DNA from: Rhodococcus ruber NBRC 15591
GTDB lineage: Bacteria > Actinomycetota > Actinomycetes > Mycobacteriales > Mycobacteriaceae
DNA length: 64,000 bases
Assembly (NCBI RefSeq): GCF_001894945.1
Contig: NZ_BCXE01000001.1
Span: 372,001 to 436,000 of the forward strand
Reading direction: 5' to 3'
Shown here in pieces: positions 9,279-18,447 of the stretch; position 1 is the stretch's first letter; the number at the start of each line of letters is the position of its first letter. A model generated the notes under the pieces. It saw only the letters and a list, made by a program, of their open reading frames with translations. It was not told the origin of the DNA and searched no databases. Position numbers and translations under genes: made by a program.

Positions 9279-9910
9279 TGGGGCGGCTGCGCTCGCTGTC
9301 CGAGTCGGTGGGCGGTGCCCTGCTCATCGCGTTCCACCTGCTCACCACCCGGATCCTGCGGCGGTGGCGCACCACCTGGGGCGCTACCGCCGGGGAACTG
9401 GCCGCGCAGTATCCGGGCGACGACGTGGTCCCCGCCCCGGACTGGGGCTTCACCCGCGCCGTCACGGTCGACGCGCCGCCGGAGCGGGTGTGGCCGTGGA
9501 TCGTGCAGATCGGTCAGGGCCGCGGCGGCTTCTACAGCTACGAGGGCCCCGAGAACCTCATCGGCTGCCGCATCACCAATGCCACCGCGATCCGCCCCGA
9601 CCTGCAGCACCTCGCCGTCGGCGACCCGATCCGCCAGCACCCCAAGGCCCCACCGCTCACCGTCGCGGTGCTCGAGCCGAACCGCGATCTCGTCCTGCAC
9701 GGCGCGACGGAGCAGACCGGCGACGCATTCCTGTGGTCGTTCCACCTGCGTCCGGCCCCGGGCGGGGGCACCCGCCTCCTCGAACACGGCCGGGGACGCT
9801 ACGGTTCGTCGCTCGGGAGCCGGCTCGCGTTCGGCCCGACGCTGATGGAACCGATCACGTTCGTCATGGGGCGGAAGATGCTGCATACGATCGCATCCCA
9901 CGTGGAGTGA
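9278..9910 (+). CDS. SRPBCC/START-like protein
   Basis: A 210-residue protein. After an N-terminal hydrophobic helix (about residues 12-25) it shows the beta-strand pattern of polyketide-cyclase/START-like SRPBCC proteins: FTRAVTVDAPPERVWPWIVQ at the start of the fold and a long C-terminal helix ending the domain. Such domains enclose a hydrophobic ligand pocket. The start codon overlaps the preceding dehydrogenase stop (TGATG), pointing to translational coupling. Ligand unknown. Confidence 0.7.
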   Translation: MGRLRSLSESVGGALLIAFHLLTTRILRRWRTTWGATAGELAAQYPGDDVVPAPDWGFTRAVTVDAPPERVWPWIVQIGQGRGGFYSYEGPENLIGCRITNATAIRPDLQHLAVGDPIRQHPKAPPLTVAVLEPNRDLVLHGATEQTGDAFLWSFHLRPAPGGGTRLLEHGRGRYGSSLGSRLAFGPTLMEPITFVMGRKMLHTIASHVE

Positions 9911-9953
9911 GGACGCAGGTTTCGGTTCACGCACTTCGGGAACTCTGTGCTGC

Positions 9954-12230
9954 ATGCCGCACAGCGAACCAGGACCCAGAACGCACCTGTGTCTGTTGAC
10001 CCCATGGAGGCAGGCTCTGGCTTGCTATGGGCCCGACGACGACGCGGACATCAGGGATCTGCACTGGGGCATGCCTGACAAGTATTCCGCTGACGACACA
10101 CTCGTGGTCGTGGTATCCGCGCGGGAACTCGCAATACTCAACGTCGAGGTCCTCACGACCGGATCGGAGGACGACTTCATCGGCACGGAGACCTACGACT
10201 TTCCCTTTACAGATGGGATCTCGGTCCGGGCCCTCGAACTCCGGATGCGGGAACCGTTCCCCGCGCCTCCGGTGACCCTGGGCGACGGATATGCCCAGCG
10301 CCTGCTCGAAGCTATCGATCGAGAGCGGCACGAGCCGACACCCTGGCAGGTCACCGACACGACCGGCTGCGCGCAGGCGCCACAGCAATCCGACAGCGCC
10401 TACGGCCACCCCGGCGAATGCCTGTGCTGCGGTGAAATGGCTGGCGACACCAGTGGCGGGAGCGGACCCGATGGTTTCGAACTCCACTGGTACGACCCCG
10501 GTCGGGATGGCGTCGATGCCTGGACTTCTACAAGAGCCGAGCCACTCGGTCGAGCTGCGCAGGCAGCATGGGTGTGCGAAAGCTGCCACAGTACTTTGCA
10601 TCAGCCGTTCGGTCCGTCCGTCGAGGATCTGATGTACTCCCGCCGCCCGCGCTGCCCGGCTTGTCGAGCCCGGCGCACAGATCTGTGTCTTTGGGGAATG
10701 CCACCGGGACCGCCGCCTCCCGGTGTGGCGGCCATGGGCTGCGTGATCCCTGTGGGCACCGGGATGCCCGAATACTCGTGCGCCCAGTGCGGGTTCCTCT
10801 GGTCCGAGGACGGCGGCCCAGTTGCCGGGGACGGTGGTCTGCTCTCGGCCCGTCGCCGACCCCGTCCCCGGGAGCGGGTCCGCGCCCGCACCCTTCCACG
10901 AGAGCCGGCGGGGGACGACGAACTCGTGATCGGCGAGTACCGCGCCGAACTCGTCGACTCCGCGTGGGGTCCGTACGTCCGGCACTCGGTCATTACTGCA
11001 GACGGAGCGCGGTCCGACGTGCAGGGCCATACCGTGCGACGAGAACCCCAGACACCTGGACCGCTGGAACCCGGTCGGCCCTCTACTCCGCTGTCCTCGG
11101 GTCCGGTGGTGTGGATGGAGACAACCGACCACGAATGGGACACCCTCGGTGAGACCATCGACGTTCCCTACTTCGAGGAGGAGGGGAAGGTGTGCGCCTC
11201 CGCAGCGCTTGCCCAGCGCATGCTGCCCGGCGACGTGGTGTTGCACTGGTGGTGCGGCGACGACGCCCCGTCCGGCATCTGGGGGTGGTCTGTGGTGGTC
11301 GACCACCCTGCCCTGTATTACACCGCGACGAATGATGACGCCGAGTCCATCACCCCGAGGCCGGAGCCCGGTGACTCCGAGGCCGAATCACTCGACATCA
11401 GTCGCAGCCGATTGTTCGTTCCGTTGTCCTGGCAAAGGGAACTTCCCGAGCCGGTGACCCTTGCCGACGTACGCCGCGCGAGCAAGACCGTCCTCGCCGT
11501 CCAAGAGTCGGAGAGCTCGGACGATTCACAAGGCCCGCTCGCTGTCCCATTCATGAAGAACAAGAAACGCGAGATCAGGAAGCCACGTCCTTATGCGATA
11601 GCGTGGTTCCCGACTCCACTGCTGGGAGTTCTTCCCCGGTTGCCTGAGCTCGCGACTCTGACTTCGGGTGCATCGAAGGTACTCCGGAAGCGCTCCGTCG
11701 TCCGGGACTTGATCCCGCAGTATCGCGCCGCGATACAGGGTCATGCACTCGAAGCCGCGAGCCGATTCCTCGAGGCTGATGGATACCGGGTCACAGATGT
11801 CAGCGGGTTCGCGGGGCACCAACTCGAGGCGGTCAAAGGGAGTGAACGGTGGGCCGTCCATGTCGTCGGCACGGGCGACGCGGAGCCGGCTACGGTCGAA
11901 CTGCGGATCTCCGACCGAACACCTTCCACCGCTTTGATCGTCGTCGACGATATCGAGATCGTGCCGGATTTCGAGGCTCTGGCGCGCGGCGACGTGGAGA
12001 CTCTGTCCGAGTGGGAGGACGGAAGCACCCGACTACGTGTGCCACTCGCCGGGTCCAACGGCCGCCTGCGCGCATGGTGGCCGTGGCAACCCGGACCGGT
12101 GGACGGCACGGCGACGACATACGACGTCGGTCTCGGTGCATGCGACATCGAAATGGCCGTCCAGCAACCGGATCCGTACTCGTCTCGACCGAGCAACGGT
12201 CGCATCCCGGTCGATGGGTCGAACGTCTGA
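9954..12230 (+). CDS. Zinc-rich multidomain protein: HNH-like, zinc ribbon and EVE-like segments; possible modification-dependent nuclease
   Basis: A 758-residue protein I do not recognise as a whole. Residues 156-216 show an HNH/McrA-type zinc frame: Cys156-x2-Cys159, ELHWYDP near 178, then Cys208-x2-Cys211-His212 and His216. In active HNH enzymes the residue after His178 is the general-base histidine; here it is Trp179, and the usual asparagine before the second Cys pair is missing, so activity is doubtful. Residues 234-279 form a zinc ribbon (Cys234, Cys237, Cys263, Cys276, Cys279). Residues about 400-520 resemble an EVE base-reading domain (LPGDVVLHWW, GIWGWSVVVDHP, PLSWQRELPEPVTLADVR), and the first 120 residues have a weaker similar pattern. 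Residues about 590-690 look like a small alpha/beta nuclease-type fold. EVE-HNH proteins are known modification-dependent restriction enzymes. The neighbours are a helicase-nuclease pair. Gene real with high confidence, function inferred. Confidence 0.6.
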   Translation: MPHSEPGPRTHLCLLTPWRQALACYGPDDDADIRDLHWGMPDKYSADDTLVVVVSARELAILNVEVLTTGSEDDFIGTETYDFPFTDGISVRALELRMREPFPAPPVTLGDGYAQRLLEAIDRERHEPTPWQVTDTTGCAQAPQQSDSAYGHPGECLCCGEMAGDTSGGSGPDGFELHWYDPGRDGVDAWTSTRAEPLGRAAQAAWVCESCHSTLHQPFGPSVEDLMYSRRPRCPACRARRTDLCLWGMPPGPPPPGVAAMGCVIPVGTGMPEYSCAQCGFLWSEDGGPVAGDGGLLSARRRPRPRERVRARTLPREPAGDDELVIGEYRAELVDSAWGPYVRHSVITADGARSDVQGHTVRREPQTPGPLEPGRPSTPLSSGPVVWMETTDHEWDTLGETIDVPYFEEEGKVCASAALAQRMLPGDVVLHWWCGDDAPSGIWGWSVVVDHPALYYTATNDDAESITPRPEPGDSEAESLDISRSRLFVPLSWQRELPEPVTLADVRRASKTVLAVQESESSDDSQGPLAVPFMKNKKREIRKPRPYAIAWFPTPLLGVLPRLPELATLTSGASKVLRKRSVVRDLIPQYRAAIQGHALEAASRFLEADGYRVTDVSGFAGHQLEAVKGSERWAVHVVGTGDAEPATVELRISDRTPSTALIVVDDIEIVPDFEALARGDVETLSEWEDGSTRLRVPLAGSNGRLRAWWPWQPGPVDGTATTYDVGLGACDIEMAVQQPDPYSSRPSNGRIPVDGSNV

Positions 12231-12263
12231 AAACCGACGGCCGTCCGCCGGAAGGAGGGAGAT

Positions 12264-12289
12264 ACCGCCCTCTCGGCATGGGGCGGTTT
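12264..12289 (+). terminator. Terminator hairpin after the zinc-rich protein gene
   Basis: ACCGCCC and GGGCGGT form a 7-bp stem around a 10-base loop, followed by TTTC, 33 bp after the stop codon. It suggests that the AddB-like gene downstream has its own promoter. Confidence 0.45.
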
Positions 12290-12400
12290 CCCCGACGGGA
12301 CAGCCGAGGGGTAGTGGATATCCTGCCGGGTTCCATCTTCCCCAGAGTGCGTCGACCGATTCGGACGCCCCGTGTCCCACGGGGCGGTCATGATGGGATC

Positions 12401-15223
12401 GTGATCATCGACGCGTACGACCGGCTCTCGGCCGCCGTCGCCGACGCCAAGGCGGGGCGGCCACTCGCGCCGGTGACGGTTGTCGTCCCCGGGCACGGCG
12501 TCGGCCGCGACGTCACCGCCCATCTCGCGCGCACCGGCGGGCTCGCCAACACCCACGTGCGCACGCTGGAGCAGTTCGTCGAGCACCTGGCCCGGCCGGC
12601 ACTCGCCCCACGCGCGCCGTTGCGCTATCCGCTGCTCGAGGCCGCCGTGCAGAAAGCGCTTCTGGACGATCCCGGAGTGTTCGCCGATGTCGCCGACCAG
12701 TCCGCGACCGCGGAATCGCTCGCGCACGCGTCGTGGCAGTTGTGCGCCCTCGACGTTCCGTGCCCGGAGGACGCGAACCCGCTGGTAGACGGGGTGTTCC
12801 GCATCCACCGGCGCTGCATCGCCGCCCACGCTCACCGGTTCCACGTGCAGCACGAGGCATACACGGCTGCGCGCGAGCGTCTCGGCGAGGCCGGCGCGAT
12901 CGTTGTCTTCCTGCCGTGTGAGGAGGACCCGGCGGCGCGGCTGTTCCTCGAACACCTGCGGGACCGCACCGTCACCGTCGACGTCGAGGATGAAGCTGCC
13001 CCGCCCGGCACCCTGGTCGTTCATGCGTCCGACTCCGACGACGAAATCCGAGCGGTCACCCGGCTCGTCCGGCGGCATCTTTCGAACGGTGTTCCGGGGC
13101 ACCGCATCGGCGTGTTCTATGCGGCCGAGGATCCGTACCTGGTCCTACTGCACGAGCATTTCGGACGGGCCGGCATCGGGTTCCACGGCCCCGAGCACCG
13201 GTCCGTCGGTGATCGGGCGGCCGCGCGCAGTCTGCTGCGGTTGCTGCAACTCGACCTCGACGCCATGCCGCGTCGAGCACTGCTCGCCATCCTCGCCGAG
13301 CAGGCCGTGTACTGGCGCGACGACAGGGGTGGCGTCCTCGGCGTCCGTCTCGCCGAACTGCTCACGTGCCATGAGATGCCGATCGTCGCCGGCGACGACT
13401 GGCACAAGCTGACCACCGTCGAATCGGCGAGCCCCCTGTTTCGGACCGCGGAGCAGTTGCGGGGGCTGATCGATGCGTTGCGCGGAGACCTCGCTGCCGT
13501 AGTTGGCGCGGACACGTGGTCAGATGTGGCGACGGGGCTCACCGGCCTGCTCGGACGCTACTTCCGACCGACCGCCGGAGACCCTGACGACCTGGCAGTC
13601 CTCCACCACATCGCAACCGGCCTGGGCGATCTCGACAGCATCGCCCCGCCGCCCTCCCCGGAACGCATCGTCGGCGCGGTCGCCGTGCGGGTGCAGGCAC
13701 ACCGCCGAACTGTGGGCACGGGCGGGGCGGGAGTCACGGTGGGTCCGATTCCCATCGGCAGCGGACGCAGCCTCGATGTGAGCATCGTCGTCGGCGGAGC
13801 CGAAGGACTACTGCCGTTCGTCCGCCGCGACGACCCGCTGTTGCCCGATGCGGTCACCGGGTTCGGGCAGTCCGACCGGCTCGAGGTGCAGTATCGACAG
13901 TTCCTCCGGACCGTCGCAGCGGGACGCCACCACCGCGTGCTCACCTTTCCTCGCGGCAGCCTGCGCGGCGGGGGAGAGCGGGTGCCCTCGCGCTGGGTGC
14001 TGCCTACCCTGGACGCCCTCACGGGTATCCGGGTCGGCACCACGAGCTGGGCGAAGGACACGGACAGGTGTGACCACGTCGTGATCGTGCCGTCGTTCGA
14101 CGCCGCGACACAGAACTCCGACCCCCGGATCGGCACCGGCGCAGCGTCGGCAACCGAATGGCGGCTGCGCGCCCTCGCCGCGGTCCCGGCATCCCGTCGC
14201 TCCGGTCTGCTCGACGACGCCGTCGTCGAGCGTGGAATGCAGATGCGCAGCGACCGGCTGTGGGGCAGGTTCACTCGGTTCAACGGCAACCTGGCGTCCG
14301 CTGCCGACCTTCTCGGCGTGTTCGACGAGCCGATCGCGCCGACCAGCCTGGAGGCGTGGGTGACGAGCCCGTACGTGTTCTTCATCCGGAAGATCCTGCA
14401 CGCCGAACATCTCGAAGATCCGGACGAGGTGATCGGAATCGACCCGCTCACCCGCGGCAGCCTCATCCACGAGATCCTGAACAGATATGTGGCCGAGCGT
14501 ATCTCGGGATCCGACGGCGGACGCACGCGGTTGCGCGAGATCGCGGAGCATGAGCTGTGCAAGGCCCGTGCCGCCGCACCCGGCTGGCTGCCGCAGTTGT
14601 GGGAACGCGACAGCGCGGCCATCCGGCACGATTTGGAATCGTGGCACGACCACGACGCCGAGGACCGAGCCGACGGTTGGGCGCCCATCGGCACGGAGAT
14701 CGAGTTCGGCGGAGCGGACCGACCTGTCGAGTTCGACATCGGTGCCGCAACGCTGATGTTCAGAGGGACGGTGGACCGCATCGACCGGCACCGGCAGGGG
14801 CGCCTTCGGGTCACCGACTACAAGACCGGCGGCACGGGCGACTACGAGTCCCTGACGGCTGACGCCCCCACCGCCGGGCGCACCCGCTACCAGCTTCCGG
14901 TCTACGGCGTGTTTGCGCGGGCGACGGCCGACGTCGACGACCCGGTCGAGGTCCGCTACTGGTTCATCACCGAGCGCTACCGTTTCGCGGCTATCGGCTA
15001 CACGATGACCGGCGACGTGTTCGCTACGGTGCGAGACGACCTCGCATTCGTGCACCGTGCGATTTCGGCCGGTCAGTTCCCACCCCGTCCCGGCAAGCGG
15101 TACTGCTACACAACGAATGTGATCGGACGGCTCGGTATGCAGCGTTGGTGGCAAGTTCTGCGTGACGACCCGCAGCTCGCGGAGTTCGCCGCCGTCCACG
15201 CCGACGAGAGCGAGGCAATGTGA
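12401..15223 (+). CDS. AddB-like PD-(D/E)XK nuclease subunit
   Basis: A 940-residue protein with the layout of AddB: a degenerate helicase-like body without an intact Walker A motif (VTVVVPGHGVGRDV at the usual position) and a C-terminal RecB-family nuclease. The nuclease shows RGSLIHEIL (about 685), GTVDRID (about 790), VTDYKTG (about 805) and QLPVYG, which supply the His, Asp, Asp/Lys and Gln of the active site. AddB-type subunits pair with an AddA helicase to resect double-strand DNA ends. The GTG at 12401 is the first plausible start; its ribosome site is weak (GGGAT). The stop overlaps the GTG of the next gene by 4 bp. Mycolata usually rely on AdnAB and RecBCD for this role, so the pair may be a repair complex or a defence module. 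Confidence 0.8.
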   Translation: MIIDAYDRLSAAVADAKAGRPLAPVTVVVPGHGVGRDVTAHLARTGGLANTHVRTLEQFVEHLARPALAPRAPLRYPLLEAAVQKALLDDPGVFADVADQSATAESLAHASWQLCALDVPCPEDANPLVDGVFRIHRRCIAAHAHRFHVQHEAYTAARERLGEAGAIVVFLPCEEDPAARLFLEHLRDRTVTVDVEDEAAPPGTLVVHASDSDDEIRAVTRLVRRHLSNGVPGHRIGVFYAAEDPYLVLLHEHFGRAGIGFHGPEHRSVGDRAAARSLLRLLQLDLDAMPRRALLAILAEQAVYWRDDRGGVLGVRLAELLTCHEMPIVAGDDWHKLTTVESASPLFRTAEQLRGLIDALRGDLAAVVGADTWSDVATGLTGLLGRYFRPTAGDPDDLAVLHHIATGLGDLDSIAPPPSPERIVGAVAVRVQAHRRTVGTGGAGVTVGPIPIGSGRSLDVSIVVGGAEGLLPFVRRDDPLLPDAVTGFGQSDRLEVQYRQFLRTVAAGRHHRVLTFPRGSLRGGGERVPSRWVLPTLDALTGIRVGTTSWAKDTDRCDHVVIVPSFDAATQNSDPRIGTGAASATEWRLRALAAVPASRRSGLLDDAVVERGMQMRSDRLWGRFTRFNGNLASAADLLGVFDEPIAPTSLEAWVTSPYVFFIRKILHAEHLEDPDEVIGIDPLTRGSLIHEILNRYVAERISGSDGGRTRLREIAEHELCKARAAAPGWLPQLWERDSAAIRHDLESWHDHDAEDRADGWAPIGTEIEFGGADRPVEFDIGAATLMFRGTVDRIDRHRQGRLRVTDYKTGGTGDYESLTADAPTAGRTRYQLPVYGVFARATADVDDPVEVRYWFITERYRFAAIGYTMTGDVFATVRDDLAFVHRAISAGQFPPRPGKRYCYTTNVIGRLGMQRWWQVLRDDPQLAEFAAVHADESEAM

Positions 15224-18200
15224 CGGCAGTAGGCGAGGACCTTCGTGACCGATGCGAGCGCGAACGCATCGAGAACGACACCGAAGCGAATCTCTTTGTC
15301 GAGGCGGGTGCCGGGAGCGGCAAGACGTACGCCCTCGTCGGACGCATCTGTCACCTCGTCCTGCACGACGGGGCCGAACTCGACCGCATCGCCGCGATCA
15401 CTTTCACGGAAAAGGCCGCTGCCGAGCTGCGGGAGCGCGTGCGGGCGCGCCTGGCGGAGAGTCCCGAATCGGAGCGGCAGAAGGCGGCGCTCGCTCAGGT
15501 CGACACCGCTGCGATCGGCACCCTGCATTCGTTCGCGGCACGCCTCGTCGCGGAGCATCCGCTCGACGCGGGCGTGCCCCTGCGCGTCCGGGTCGTCGAC
15601 GCGATGGGCTCCCACCTGGCGTTCGAGCGACGGTGGCAACGCATCCGCGCCGCGCTGTTCCCGGTACAGGAGAATCAGGTGGGGCAGGCCACCCGAGTCC
15701 TCGTCGCCGCCGACGTCACGTTCGACCGGTTCCGCGACCTCGCAGACCGCCTCGACCGGCACTGGGACCGGCTCACGCCCGTCGACCCGCCCGTCGCGTT
15801 GCCGGTCCCCGATATCGACTTGATCCTGCGACGCGCCGACGTGCTCCTCGACGCCCTCGCCGACTGCACCGACCGCACCGACAGGTTCGCCGCACAACTC
15901 GACAAGGTCCGCGAGTGGCGGTCGTGTCTCGCCGCGGCTCGCGACGACGAGTGGGCGGCCGTAGCGGCCGGATGCCCCGGGGTCGGGACCGGCGGGGCGG
16001 GAAAGAACTGGCTGGGGGGCACGAACCGGGTCCGGGAACTCAGGGAGGAACTGAAGCAGCTGGGTACGGTCGCACGTGAGGAGTGCGAGCGCTTCCACGC
16101 GGCCGCCCTCGAGATCGTCGGCGGCGAGATCATCCGCATCGTCCTCGACGAGGCCCGTGCTCGTCGCCGCAGCGGTGAGCTCGAGTTCCACGATCTGCTG
16201 ATCCATGCGCGGGACATTCTCGAGGATCCAGGCGTGCAGGCGGCGCTGCACGAGAACTACCAGCGGATCCTGCTCGACGAGTTCCAGGACACCGATCCAC
16301 TGCAACTCGACATCGCCCGGCGCATCGTCGCCGGCCCCGACCGAACGGGCCGGCTGTTCACCGTCGGGGATCCCAAGCAGTCCATCTATCGCTTCCGGCG
16401 CGCCGATATCGCCACCTATATGGCCGCCCGCGACGAGGCCGACCAGGTGGTGTCACTGACCACCAACTTCCGCTCCACCCGCCCGGTCCTCGACTGGGTC
16501 AACGACGTCTTCGGACGCCTGATCGTGTCGGACGGACACCTCCAGCCCGGGTACACCCCGCTCGACCCGGCGCCGGGTCGAGCGGAGTGGGACACCTCAC
16601 AGGGCCCCTTGCCGTTCGTGTTTGCGACCGAAGACCTCGACGAGAAACCGACCGCCGATACAGTACGCGGGGCCGAGGCCCGCGATGTCGCCCGCGTCGT
16701 CGCCACCGCTCTCAGGCGCGGCTGGTGCAAGGAGACCGGCCGCGACGGCGACTATTGTCACGAGCCGGTCCGGGAGAGCGACATCTGCGTCCTCATCCCG
16801 GCCCGAACCTGTCTGCCGTTCCTGGAAGACGCGCTCGACCGCGCAGGGATCGAGTTCCGCGCCGAGGCGTCCTCACTGGTGTACTCGACCCAGGATGTCC
16901 ACGACCTGCTGCTCACCGCCCGCGCGCTTACCCATACCGCGGACGAGGCCGTACTCGTGGCCACACTGCGTACTCCGCTGTTCGGTTGCGGCGACGACGA
17001 CCTGTTGCGCTGGAAGAAGGCCGGCGGTCAGTGGTACCTCGGCGCGGAACCACCGCTGGGGCAGGAGGACTCGCCGGTCGCCGAGGCGCTGAGGTATCTG
17101 CGGACGGTGCGCCGGGATCTGTCCCACACCGATCCGGGAAGCCTGCTCGCCCGCCTCGCCGACGAGCGGCGTGTGTTCGAGGTCTCCATGGGTTCGCCGC
17201 GGCACCGGGATGTGTGGCGGCGGCTGCGCTTCGTCATCGACCAGGCCTACGCCTGGTACGACGCCGAGCGCGGTGACCTGCGCGGCTACTTGGCGTGGGC
17301 TGCAACGCAACAGGAGGAGGACGCTCGCGTCACCGAAGCGGTCCTGCCGGAGGTCGGGGTCAACGCCGTACGCATCATGACCATGCACGCCGCCAAGGGG
17401 CTGCAGTTCCCGATGGTCGTCGTGGCAGGGATGAGCAGCGGATTCCGCGCGGTCGACGAGGCCGCCCTGTGGGACGAGCACGGTCGTGTGCGCCTGCGGC
17501 TTTCCAAGGCAGTTTGCGCGCCCGGCTACCAGGAGCTGGCCGACGTCGAACGCCGGCACATCCGCGCCGAGCGCATCCGGTTGCTGTACGTCGCATGCAC
17601 TCGCGCCGAGAGCCTGCTCGCCGTCTCCGGATACCGGTCTGCCCGGGACGGCTGGGGCGCTCTGCTCGCCGCTGGGATCGAGGGACACCCCGATCGGACA
17701 CCCGAGCTGATCGAGCCCGTCGCCGAACAGCACGACGGCGCCACCGCAGCCGACCACGGTGTCAGCTGGCAGCAGTGGGAGGACGAGAGCGACCAGGTGG
17801 AGGCGACGTCGGGGCTACCGGCATCCGTCTCCGCCACTCGCCTCGCGCACGACCCACCCGAGCCGGTCGCCACGCTCGCCGCCGCCTGTCGTGCCCTGGT
17901 CCCACCGCCCGTCGGCCCGGAGGTCGTCCCACCGGCCACCGGAGTGCTCGAGAGCGGCACGGATCTCGGCATCGCTCTGCATGCCGCGCTCGAATCCGTC
18001 GACCTGCGTGCCCCGACGGACGAATCGGATGCGAGTGCCGCCGCGGTTGCGGTGGCAACCGGCGTGCGGGACCTGGACCGGTTCGTTGCCCTCGTTCGGG
18101 CGGCCCTGACCTGTGCGCCTGTGCGACGAGCCGCCACCCGCGAACACTGGCGCGAACTGCCGCTCGCGGGCGTGCCAGCCGATTCGGACACCGTCGTCGA

Positions 18201-18426
18201 AGGCATCGCGGACCTCGTCTATCGCGAGGACGACGGAACTCTGGTGATCGTCGACTACAAGACCGACGTTGCCGTGACGCATGAGACGCTCGAAGCGTAC
18301 TGGACCCAGCTCACCCTGTACGCGGAGCTGCTTACCCGAGCCGCTGGGGAACGGGTGGGCGCACTGCAACTGGTGTTCGTGCGGGCGGGAGAGGCGTATG
18401 TGCTCGACCGCCGATTCGGCGCTTGA
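15220..18426 (+). CDS. AddA-like UvrD/Rep helicase with C-terminal nuclease domain
   Basis: A 1,068-residue superfamily 1A helicase. Motif I AGAGSGKTY lies at residue 28, Ia is AITFTEKAAAELRERV, II LLDEFQDTD is near 351, III is TVGDPKQSIYRFR, IV is TNFRSTRPV, V MTMHAAKGLQFP is near 720 and VI is RLLYVACTRAE. The C-terminal RecB-like nuclease has EGIADLVY and IVDYKTD (about 995-1016). All helicase motifs are intact, so this is the motor partner of the AddB-like subunit. The GTG overlaps the previous stop as GTGA, indicating coupled translation and a stoichiometric complex. The reaction is ATP-driven unwinding and degradation of DNA ends. Confidence 0.88.
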   Translation: MTAVGEDLRDRCERERIENDTEANLFVEAGAGSGKTYALVGRICHLVLHDGAELDRIAAITFTEKAAAELRERVRARLAESPESERQKAALAQVDTAAIGTLHSFAARLVAEHPLDAGVPLRVRVVDAMGSHLAFERRWQRIRAALFPVQENQVGQATRVLVAADVTFDRFRDLADRLDRHWDRLTPVDPPVALPVPDIDLILRRADVLLDALADCTDRTDRFAAQLDKVREWRSCLAAARDDEWAAVAAGCPGVGTGGAGKNWLGGTNRVRELREELKQLGTVAREECERFHAAALEIVGGEIIRIVLDEARARRRSGELEFHDLLIHARDILEDPGVQAALHENYQRILLDEFQDTDPLQLDIARRIVAGPDRTGRLFTVGDPKQSIYRFRRADIATYMAARDEADQVVSLTTNFRSTRPVLDWVNDVFGRLIVSDGHLQPGYTPLDPAPGRAEWDTSQGPLPFVFATEDLDEKPTADTVRGAEARDVARVVATALRRGWCKETGRDGDYCHEPVRESDICVLIPARTCLPFLEDALDRAGIEFRAEASSLVYSTQDVHDLLLTARALTHTADEAVLVATLRTPLFGCGDDDLLRWKKAGGQWYLGAEPPLGQEDSPVAEALRYLRTVRRDLSHTDPGSLLARLADERRVFEVSMGSPRHRDVWRRLRFVIDQAYAWYDAERGDLRGYLAWAATQQEEDARVTEAVLPEVGVNAVRIMTMHAAKGLQFPMVVVAGMSSGFRAVDEAALWDEHGRVRLRLSKAVCAPGYQELADVERRHIRAERIRLLYVACTRAESLLAVSGYRSARDGWGALLAAGIEGHPDRTPELIEPVAEQHDGATAADHGVSWQQWEDESDQVEATSGLPASVSATRLAHDPPEPVATLAAACRALVPPPVGPEVVPPATGVLESGTDLGIALHAALESVDLRAPTDESDASAAAVAVATGVRDLDRFVALVRAALTCAPVRRAATREHWRELPLAGVPADSDTVVEGIADLVYREDDGTLVIVDYKTDVAVTHETLEAYWTQLTLYAELLTRAAGERVGALQLVFVRAGEAYVLDRRFGA

Positions 18427-18429
18427 AGA

Positions 18430-18447
18430 CGTAGGGTCCCACCTACG
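18430..18447. terminator. Hairpin between convergent genes
   Basis: CGTAGG-GTCCCA-CCTACG forms a 6-bp stem spanning the 16-bp gap between the helicase stop and the patatin stop. It could end transcription in both directions, but it has no T-run. Confidence 0.35.

Noticed and set aside
9954-18426. A single three-gene operon of zinc-rich protein and helicase-nuclease pair
   Set aside because: A hairpin with T-rich tail follows the first gene and 170 bp separate it from the pair, so a single transcript is not supported.
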